Assembly (NCBI GenBank): GCA_020404485.1
Contig: DYDT01000054.1
Location: 1 to 7,642 of the forward strand
Source: Rickettsia endosymbiont of Diachasma alloeum
Lineage (GTDB): Bacteria > Pseudomonadota > Alphaproteobacteria > Rickettsiales > Rickettsiaceae
DNA length: 7,642 nt
Direction: 5' to 3'
A program made the position numbers and the translations under genes. Shown here one piece after another: positions 1-4,387 of this stretch (position 1 is its first letter; each line of letters begins with the position of its first letter). Below the pieces are notes generated by a model. The model saw only the letters and a program-made list of their open reading frames with translations, made no database searches and was not told the DNA's origin.

Positions 1-175
1 AATGATCAGATGATATCACCCCATTTACTATCCTAATATTCATCTCCTCTGAAACTTGAGCTATTACTTCCCGAATCCTTTCTTTAATAACGTGTGTTTA
101 TACTTTATAACGGTATTTTGTTATCCATACTATGTGATACCTATGATAATATACCGTATGTTTCCCTTTCTCATA
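1..175 (-). pseudogene. tnpA: IS200/IS605-type transposase TnpA, 5' part, interrupted
   Basis: Reading the minus strand from 175 gives Y-E-K-G-K-H-T-V-Y-Y, then HRYHIVWITKYRYKV, a stop, then THVIKERIREVIAQV, and finally NIRIVNGVISSDH at the window edge. This is the N-terminal half of a Y1-type HUH single-strand transposase of the IS200/IS605 group. The terminal H is probably the first His of the catalytic HUH motif, and the catalytic Tyr would lie beyond the window. A TAA codon (98-100 on the plus strand) falls where the family normally has a Leu, so one T-to-A change (TTA to TAA) has closed the frame. The natural start codon is cut off by the foreign 42 bp at 176-217 and probably lies in the hairpin at 218-276. 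The gene is therefore partial, broken by a nonsense codon and split by an assembly insert. Family assignment is confident; the functional state of the real genomic copy is unknown. Confidence 0.8.
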
Positions 176-217
176 CGTAATAACTTCGTATAGCATACAT
201 TATACGAAGTTATACGA
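176..217. other. 454 paired-end library linker containing a perfect loxP site (assembly artefact)
   Basis: Positions 180-213 are an exact 34-bp loxP: arms ATAACTTCGTATA and TATACGAAGTTAT around the spacer GCATACAT. With CGTA before and ACGA after, the 42 bp match what I recall of the Roche 454 Titanium circularisation linker in one orientation. The same 42 bp recur at 7483-7524. Wild Rickettsia DNA is not expected to carry loxP. The likeliest explanation is untrimmed linker left in a draft assembly, so sequence on the two sides need not be adjacent in the genome. A deliberately introduced loxP is the less likely alternative. Confidence 0.93.
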
Positions 218-317
218 GTCATAGTCATCCTATAAAATAAGTCCTCTTTACTTATTTTATACAGAGCGACTATGACTATTTCAAACTAAAGTTTCTCCAC
301 CTGAAGGTGGAGGTTTG
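218..317 (-). mobile_element. IS200/IS605-type left-end region with two hairpins
   Basis: On the minus strand a hairpin CTCCACC-TTCA-GGTGGAG (about 295-312) resembles the subterminal hairpins that IS200/IS605 transposases recognise. It is followed by a second, longer hairpin at 218-276. The outer stem pairs GTCATAGTC with GACTATGAC (218-226 with 268-276), and the inner stem is 11 bp (232-242 with 250-260). The loop reads AAAGAGG on the minus strand and resembles a ribosome-binding site. ATG codons at 226-228 and 220-222 lie in or next to the stem and point toward the tnpA fragment beyond the linker. Hairpin sequestration of tnpA translation is known for IS200; here it is an inference. The exact outer boundary of the element is not visible. 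Confidence 0.55.
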
Positions 318-395
318 AACCATCAGCTGGATAATCAACTTTAAAAAGAGTAATCGGTTCATAAGACGAGGAGCGGTAGCAGTTACTTAATACGT

Positions 396-427
396 GGCTA
401 CCTACGTACTTATAGAATGACGTAGCC
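396..427 (-). other. Hairpin downstream of the tmRNA coding piece
   Basis: GGCTAC (396-401) can pair with GTAGCC (422-427). Alternatively CTACGT (402-407) can pair with ACGTAG (420-425), so two stems compete. The structure lies 3' of the tmRNA coding piece on its strand and may belong to its 3' trailer or a pseudoknot. No U-tract follows, so it does not look like a standard intrinsic terminator. I see no gene in 318-440. Confidence 0.3.
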
Positions 428-439
428 AATTTTTGAAGT

Positions 440-647
440 TCATCAAAAGTATATTTGAGGGTTTTTCTGTTGCCCGGCAAACCCCCAAGCCGCGTAGGAC
501 TAAGCTACAGCTAAAGCTGAACCACCTACAGAACGATAGTTATCGTTTGCGTTTCTTTGTTTTGACCCGTAAGGCAAAAGCCTGCGGCGGAATCATCCCG
601 AGTAAAAGCAATTTTTTTATTAGGCACGTCGATCCTATTTCGCCCCC
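440..647 (-). ncRNA. ssrA: tmRNA coding piece (TLD 5' half, tag frame, pseudoknot)
   Basis: The 5' end GGGGGCG (647-641) pairs with the acceptor piece. GGATCGACG just after it is the conserved D-loop-like segment of tmRNA. The resume codon GCA is at 550-548 and the tag stop TAG at 502-500. Downstream, TGGGGGTTT (487-479) pairs with AAACCCTCA (464-456). Open frames that cross this stretch on either strand are shadows of the RNA gene. The 3' end is approximate (about 430-455). Confidence 0.88.
500..550 (-). CDS. tmRNA proteolysis tag reading frame
   Basis: The tag reads ANDNYRSVGGSALAVA followed by TAG, with GCA as the resume codon; no initiator codon is used. The start ANDN is the signature of alphaproteobacterial tags. 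A hydrophobic, Ala-rich C terminus is what ClpXP and related proteases recognise. The last residues are A-L-A-V-A rather than the more usual L-A-A or A-L-A-A. That is either a real lineage variant or a single base difference (GTA for GCA). Confidence 0.88.
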   Translation of the reverse strand, partial: ANDNYRSVGGSALAVA

Positions 648-794
648 TCAAAATACTACTTATCTTTTAAAAATTGCTCTTTCATTTTATCAGGGATTCG
701 TGATGCTCACGTATTAAGTATACGCTCCGCCCACACACCCATTAAAATAAAATTCAATTTTTAAAATACAAGCAGTATTAGCATTTAAGGCTAT

Positions 795-940
795 AAAACT
801 TTTCTAAATAACGCAGCTAATAAAGAGGAATTTGAAGGAGACACTTCACTGCGAACCGTAGTGTACATATAGTACGTGAGGATTCGAGTACCGGATCGAC
901 GTACAAATTACCTTTAGGAGCAAGTTATTTAGGAAGTTTT
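795..940 (+). repeat. Rickettsia palindromic element, RPE-1 type, inside the tmRNA intervening segment
   Basis: The ends are inverted: AAAACT (795-800) against AGTTTT (935-940). The similarity continues inward as ctaaataac...aattt against aaatta...gttatttag. On the plus strand one frame encodes EEFEGDT (825-845), and another, displaced frame encodes STGSTYKLPLGASYLGSF (from 884). Both are signature peptides of the RPE-1 family that invades Rickettsia genes. The frames do not connect, as expected for a copy in non-coding DNA. The element ends exactly at the terminal A of the tmRNA CCA, so it sits wholly within sequence removed in tmRNA maturation. Confidence 0.85.
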
Positions 941-1017
941 GGTGGAGGCGTCGGGTACTGCCCCCGAGTCCGCAACCTCTATTCTAAATTACGTTTATTA
1001 CTATAGCTATATTAGCA
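940..1017 (-). ncRNA. ssrA: tmRNA acceptor piece (TLD 3' half with encoded CCA)
   Basis: This is the short RNA that carries the aminoacylated end. The 3' end is read directly: T stem-loop at 967-951, acceptor strand at 950-944, discriminator A at 943 and encoded CCA at 942-940. The 5' end near 1017 is inferred as the transcription start about 7 nt below a -10 box at 1024-1029. That gives about 78 nt, a plausible size for an alphaproteobacterial acceptor piece. The stretch 968-1017 should hold the helix that pairs with the coding piece. Confidence 0.87.
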
Positions 1018-1023
1018 CTTACT

Positions 1024-1052
1024 ATTATCGCTTAATTTGATTAATTTGTAAA
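1024..1052 (-). promoter_or_regulatory. sigma70-type promoter of ssrA
   Basis: Minus-strand -35 TTTACA (1052-1047), a 17-bp spacer (1046-1030) and -10 GATAAT (1029-1024). Spacing is ideal and both boxes are one base from consensus. Transcription would begin near 1017, just above the tmRNA acceptor piece. Confidence 0.7.
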
Positions 1053-1084
1053 GGTTTTTAGATTTATGTTTTAAATATATTCAA

Positions 1085-1140
1085 TAATAAATATTATTTA
1101 TATACTTGTATGATAGTATACTTGTAATAAATATTATTTA
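1085..1140 (+). repeat. Nested direct repeats immediately upstream of lpxI
   Basis: TAATAAATATTATTTA occurs at 1085-1100 and again, identically, at 1125-1140, 40 bp apart. TATACTTGTA occurs at 1101-1110 and 1117-1126. The second long copy ends one base before the lpxI ATG. The arrangement could be an operator pair or part of a 5' leader, or simply AT-rich duplication. No clear Shine-Dalgarno sequence or promoter for lpxI stands out in 1053-1141. Confidence 0.5.
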
Positions 1141-1141
1141 A

Positions 1142-1969
1142 ATGAACAAATCTTCTATGCTACCAAATCTTGGAATTATTGCCGGTAAAGGTTCATTGCC
1201 TTCTTTAATAGCGGGTAATTATAGAAAACAGGGTGGTAATTGTTATATAGCTGCGATAGAGGGCGAAGCTGATATAGAATTAATTAAGGACTTCGAGTAT
1301 CAACCTCTTAAAATCGGTATGGTTGGAGCAGCTATTAAGTATTTTACACAACACAACGTAAAAAATATTATTTTTATAGGCGGAGTCGATAGACCAAATT
1401 TTAAAAACTTAGCTGTAGATTCAATAGGCGGTTTATTACTTCTGAAAATAATCAGCCAGAAAATTCGTGGGGATGATAATTTATTAAGAATAGTAGCTAG
1501 GTTTTTTGAGAGTTATGGCTTTAAGGTAATTTCAAGTAGTGAGATATACCAAAATCAACAATGTGATTCTAATATTATAACTGATACTATCCCTACAAGT
1601 TCTGATAAAAAAGATATTGAATTTGGAGTAAAATTACTGAATCATTTAAGTAAATTTGATATTGGTCAGTCGGTTATAGTTGAAGATGGTTATGTACTTG
1701 GCATAGAAGCAGCCGAGGGAACAGATAATTTAATAGCTAGATGTACAGACTTACGTAAAAAATCTCATGGTGGAGTGCTTATTAAACTTTCAAAAATAGG
1801 ACAGGATAATAGGCTAGATTTGCCTACTATCGGCATTAATACTATAAAAAATCTTGCTAAATATAATTACAAAGGCGTTGCAATTCAAAAAAACCAAGTA
1901 ATTATAGCTGAAGAAGAGAAAACTATAAAACTCGCTAATGAACATAAAATTTTTATAACAAAATGTTAG
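1142..1969 (+). CDS. lpxI: UDP-2,3-diacylglucosamine pyrophosphatase LpxI
   Basis: LpxI hydrolyses UDP-2,3-diacylglucosamine to lipid X and UMP in the cytoplasm; it is the fourth step of lipid A synthesis and replaces LpxH in most alphaproteobacteria. The 275-aa length is normal for the family (DUF1009). The N-terminal domain has GIIAGKGSLPSLIA (11-24), GGVDRPNF (80-87) and GDDNLLRIVARFFESYGF (110-127). The C-terminal domain has VLGIEAAEGTDNLI (185-198) and QDNRLDLP (221-228), whose acidic residues correspond to the catalytic region. The ATG at 1142 is the first in frame; another at 1157 is possible, and neither has an obvious ribosome-binding site. The gene overlaps coaE by 7 nt, suggesting translational coupling. 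In many alphaproteobacteria lpxI sits with lpxA and lpxB; here it is separated from them. Confidence 0.93.
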   Translation: MNKSSMLPNLGIIAGKGSLPSLIAGNYRKQGGNCYIAAIEGEADIELIKDFEYQPLKIGMVGAAIKYFTQHNVKNIIFIGGVDRPNFKNLAVDSIGGLLLLKIISQKIRGDDNLLRIVARFFESYGFKVISSSEIYQNQQCDSNIITDTIPTSSDKKDIEFGVKLLNHLSKFDIGQSVIVEDGYVLGIEAAEGTDNLIARCTDLRKKSHGGVLIKLSKIGQDNRLDLPTIGINTIKNLAKYNYKGVAIQKNQVIIAEEEKTIKLANEHKIFITKC

Positions 1970-2538
1970 CAATAGGCATTACCGGTAGCTATGCATCGGG
2001 CAAAACTTTTATTTTGGATTATTTAGCAGAAAAAAAATATAAAACTTTTTGTGCCGATAGATGTATAAAAGAATTATATCAGGACTTAAAAATACAAGCT
2101 GGTATTTTTAAATTATTGCCGGAGCTTGAAACTTTTAACATTGGGAAGATTAGTAATTTAATTTATAACAATGATCTCGCACGTGAGAAATTACAAAATT
2201 TTATTTATCCCCTGCTGATAGAAAAACTAATGCAATTTAAACAGGAAAACGTAAACTCCAAATTTGGGTTTGCCGAGATACCTTTATTGTATGAAGCTAA
2301 ATTTGATAAATATTTTGATTTTGTCGTAACTGTGCATTGCTCTGAAGAAATAAGAATGCAAAGAGCAACAACCAGATCTTCTTTTGATGTAGAAATCTAT
2401 AACAAGATAAAGGAAATTCAGCTTTCGCAGGAGAGTAAAATAGCAAAAGCAGATTTTGCTATAAATAGCGGCGTTGATATGTTAGACTTGGAAAAACAAA
2501 TAAATAACCTAATAGCTAATTTAGAATGTCGAGTTTAA
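1963..2538 (+). CDS. coaE: Dephospho-CoA kinase
   Basis: CoaE phosphorylates the 3'-hydroxyl of dephospho-CoA, the last step of coenzyme A synthesis. The 191-aa length is typical. The P-loop GSYASGKT is at residues 8-15. ADRCIKELY (31-39) contains D32, equivalent to the catalytic Asp of the family. [20 protein letters not shown] (105-124) is the conserved central strand and loop. [15 protein letters not shown] (156-170) is the nucleotide-binding lid and C-terminal motif. It starts inside the end of lpxI (7-nt overlap), and its own end overlaps dnaQ by 13 nt, so the three genes are very likely one transcript. In Rickettsia, CoA can be finished from imported or host-derived intermediates; that point is background knowledge, not read here. 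Confidence 0.94.
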   Translation: MLAIGITGSYASGKTFILDYLAEKKYKTFCADRCIKELYQDLKIQAGIFKLLPELETFNIGKISNLIYNNDLAREKLQNFIYPLLIEKLMQFKQENVNSKFGFAEIPLLYEAKFDKYFDFVVTVHCSEEIRMQRATTRSSFDVEIYNKIKEIQLSQESKIAKADFAINSGVDMLDLEKQINNLIANLECRV

Positions 2539-3218
2539 GAGAAATAATTTTAGATACGGAAACTACGGGACTTGATCCAAAAGGCGGTCATCGAATTGTT
2601 GAGATCGGTGCTATTGAAATGGTAAATAAGGTACTAACCGGTAGACATTTTCATTTCTATCTTAATCCAGAACGAGACATGCCATTTGAGGCTTATAGAA
2701 TTCATGGCATTTCCGGTGAATTGCTAAAAGATAAGCCACTATTTCATACTATTGCAGATGATTTGTTAGAGTTTATTGCAGATAGTAAACTTGTTATTCA
2801 TAATGCACCTTTCGATGTTAAATTTCTAAATCATGAATTATCATTATTAAAAAGAGCTGAAATTAAACTTTTAGAACTTGAACATGCTATTGATACTTTA
2901 GTGATGGCTAGAAGTATGTTTCCTGGATCAAAATATAGTCTTGATGCTTTATGTAAAAGATTTAAGGTGGATAATTCTGGCAGGCAACTTCATGGTGCTC
3001 TTAAAGATGCAGCTTTACTTGCTGAAGTATATGTAGAACTAACCGGTGGTAGGCAGTCAGCCTTTAAGATGCTTGATAAAGCTGCTAAAATAAATAACTT
3101 AAGCTATAATCGCTTGGATTCTCAGGCACATAGGAATATTCCCGTTATTAAACCAACAAAAGAAGAATTACAAAAACATAAGGAATTCTTGAGCAAGATT
3201 TTAAAACCTGCTTCGTAA
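2526..3218 (+). CDS. dnaQ: DNA polymerase III epsilon subunit (3'-5' proofreading exonuclease)
   Basis: DnaQ is the proofreading exonuclease of the replicative polymerase, working in the alpha-epsilon-theta core. The 230 aa show a complete DEDDh active site: DTETTG (10-15; D10 and E12), HNAPFD (92-97; D97) and HGALKDA (156-162; H156 and D161). [11 protein letters not shown] (136-146) is the usual segment before the last motif. The C-terminal part (about 175-230) is the tail that in other bacteria binds the alpha subunit. The ATG at 2526 lies within coaE and places the first motif at the family's usual distance from the start. A palindromic repeat begins 2 nt after the stop codon and may act as the 3' end of the operon's transcript. 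Confidence 0.95.
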   Translation: MSSLREIILDTETTGLDPKGGHRIVEIGAIEMVNKVLTGRHFHFYLNPERDMPFEAYRIHGISGELLKDKPLFHTIADDLLEFIADSKLVIHNAPFDVKFLNHELSLLKRAEIKLLELEHAIDTLVMARSMFPGSKYSLDALCKRFKVDNSGRQLHGALKDAALLAEVYVELTGGRQSAFKMLDKAAKINNLSYNRLDSQAHRNIPVIKPTKEELQKHKEFLSKILKPAS

Positions 3219-3220
3219 AG

Positions 3221-3328
3221 CGTCATTGCGAGGCGATGCATAGCATCGACGTGGCAATCTCAGGAATTTTATACTATTGCATGAGATTGCGTACGTACAA
3301 GTTACTACGTAATTTCCTCGCAATGACG
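3221..3328. repeat. Rickettsia-type palindromic repeat, copy 1
   Basis: CGTCATTGCGAGG (3221-3233) is inverted as CCTCGCAATGACG (3316-3328). Inside, GGCAATCTCA is inverted as TGAGATTGC. A small inner hairpin CGATGC-ATA-GCATCG lies at 3234-3248. The same core occurs at 4063-4151 and 7329-7450. The unit begins directly after dnaQ, fills most of the 136-nt gap before surf1 and can fold into a long hairpin in RNA. Confidence 0.88.
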
Positions 3329-3354
3329 ATTATTAACATTCCTAAAACCTAACT

Positions 3355-4032
3355 ATGAAAACAAACATCACCGTACTAATAACCTTTATAATACTTGTCT
3401 CTTTAGGTTTTTGGCAGCTTAATCGCTTAAAAGAAAAGAAGCTATTTTTAGCATCGATGCAAGAAAATCTTACCTCCCCTGCAATCGATTTAGCTGAAAT
3501 TCATAACAACTTACCTTATCAAAAAATAAAACTTAATGGGCATTTTTTACCTAATAAAGATGTATATTTGTATGGCAGAAGATCAATGTCGAGCGAGAAA
3601 GATGGCTATTATTTAGTTACGCCGTTTAAAACCGCTGAAGATAAAATTATTTTAGTCGCTCGAGGCTGGTTTAGTAACCGCAATAAAAATATTATTACGC
3701 AAGCAACTAATGACGAACCCCATGAGCTTATCGGCGTTACTATGCCATCCGAAAAAACCCGCAGTTACTTACCTGCCAATGATATTAAAAACAATGTCTG
3801 GCTAACTCTAGACTTATACGAAGCATCTAAAGTTTTAGGGTTAAATCCTGAGAATTTTTATCTTATTGAAGAAAGCAAAGATATTAGCAACTTGGATATT
3901 TTGCTACCACTGTCAATAAATCACCTAGCTGCCATTAGAAACGATCATTTAGAATACGCTCTTACTTGGTTTGGACTCGCCGCATCTTTAGTTGTAATTT
4001 ATAGGATTTATAGGCGTTCAATTTCATCTTAA
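3355..4032 (+). CDS. surf1: SURF1-family cytochrome c oxidase assembly protein
   Basis: Surf1 is an inner-membrane protein that helps insert heme a into subunit I of cytochrome aa3 oxidase. The 225-aa length is normal. A transmembrane segment at about 4-20 leads into the signature GFWQLNRLKEKK (18-29). A periplasmic domain follows, with GYYLVTPF (84-91) and VARGWF (101-106). A second membrane segment lies at about 202-218. HLEYALTWFGLA (198-209) is the second signature, and its His corresponds to a heme a ligand reported for bacterial Surf1. The start at 3355 is the only one that retains the full first membrane segment; no clear ribosome-binding site is visible. Palindromic repeats flank it on both sides, so it is probably transcribed separately from dnaQ. 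Rickettsiae depend on respiration, which fits retention of this factor. Confidence 0.95.
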   Translation: MKTNITVLITFIILVSLGFWQLNRLKEKKLFLASMQENLTSPAIDLAEIHNNLPYQKIKLNGHFLPNKDVYLYGRRSMSSEKDGYYLVTPFKTAEDKIILVARGWFSNRNKNIITQATNDEPHELIGVTMPSEKTRSYLPANDIKNNVWLTLDLYEASKVLGLNPENFYLIEESKDISNLDILLPLSINHLAAIRNDHLEYALTWFGLAASLVVIYRIYRRSISS

Positions 4033-4062
4033 CGTAAGGATTGTTATGTGGATTGAGATTCG

Positions 4063-4151
4063 GTCATTGCGAGGAGCGAAGCGACGTGGCAATCTTGTGA
4101 AACCTCCTGAGATTACTTCGTCGAAACTTGCAGTTTCTTCTCATAATGACG
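4063..4151. repeat. Rickettsia-type palindromic repeat, copy 2
   Basis: GTCATTGCGAGG (4063-4074) and ACGTGGCAATCT match the left half of the other two copies. The right end is degenerate, reading CATAATGACG (4142-4151). The inner hairpin reads GAGCGAAGCGAC. This copy is shorter (89 bp) and more decayed than copy 1. Confidence 0.8.
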
Positions 4152-4156
4152 AATAA

Positions 4157-4184
4157 GCCACGGGGGGGGGTATTGTTGCGTGGC
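4157..4184. other. G9 homopolymer within a short inverted repeat
   Basis: GCCACG (4157-4162) and CGTGGC (4179-4184) flank a run of nine G (4162-4170) and TATTGTTG. A G9 tract is striking in such AT-rich DNA. The neighbouring text TATTGTTGCGTGG resembles CATTGTTGCGTGG at 7308-7320, which has only two G before it. The run may be a slippage-prone tract, or a homopolymer length error typical of 454 reads. Confidence 0.6.
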
Positions 4185-4191
4185 TTCGATA

Positions 4192-4307
4192 TCATTCTTA
4201 GCTAAAAGCAGGAATCTAGTATAAAGCGAGATAACCTACGCTTTTAATTTTAAAAATTTGCTATATTTATGCTTTTTTCTTAGATTCCTGCTTTTAGCTA
4301 AGAATGA
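4192..4307. repeat. 27-bp perfect inverted repeat upstream of addA
   Basis: TCATTCTTAGCTAAAAGCAG and the next seven bases (4192-4218) are repeated exactly in reverse complement at 4281-4307, around a 62-bp AT-rich centre. This is a palindromic element of a different sequence family from the CGTCATTGCGAG repeats. Its right arm runs into the first ATG (4304) of the frame that becomes addA, so that upstream ATG was supplied by the repeat. Confidence 0.88.
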
Positions 4308-4387
4308 CATATAGGACATTTTTCAATCTACGCGGGCAATGTCGCCACAGGGTGACAGAGGCAAAACTAATTCACACGCAAAAACTA

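Larger units (their letters stand above)
440..1017 (-). ncRNA. ssrA: Circularly permuted two-piece tmRNA (SsrA), full locus
   Basis: tmRNA rescues stalled ribosomes: it acts first as a tRNA-Ala mimic, then as an mRNA encoding a degradation tag. Alphaproteobacteria encode it permuted, with the acceptor (CCA) piece first, an intervening segment that is cut out, then the coding piece. That order is seen here on the minus strand. The acceptor piece ends in CGCCTCC-A-CCA (950-940), and the coding piece begins GGGGGCGAAATAGGATCGAC (from 647). The two form a 7-bp acceptor stem with one G-U pair. The T arm is UCGGG-GGCAGUA-CCCGA (967-951), with the atypical loop I recall from alphaproteobacterial tmRNA. 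The tag frame is at 550-500. After its stop, a 9-bp stem (487-479 with 464-456) probably belongs to a pseudoknot. The intervening segment (939-648, about 290 nt) contains an RPE. The 5' end is inferred from the promoter at 1024-1052; the 3' end of the coding piece is approximate. Confidence 0.92.

Noticed and set aside
286..480. 64-codon minus-strand open frame (TTG start)
   Set aside because: It starts inside the tmRNA pseudoknot region and runs into the IS200 left-end hairpin; no recognisable domain.
433..717. 94-codon plus-strand open frame
   Set aside because: It lies antisense over the tmRNA coding piece, resembles no protein family I know, and its codons are explained by the conserved RNA.
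825..940. Protein-like text EEFEGDT...YKLPLGASYLGS on the plus strand
   Set aside because: These are the peptides of an RPE-1 element; the two parts are in different frames and have no host gene around them.
3221..4307. CRISPR array suggested by several repeats
   Set aside because: Repeats are palindromic, few, unevenly spaced and separated by genes; no regular spacers and no cas genes.
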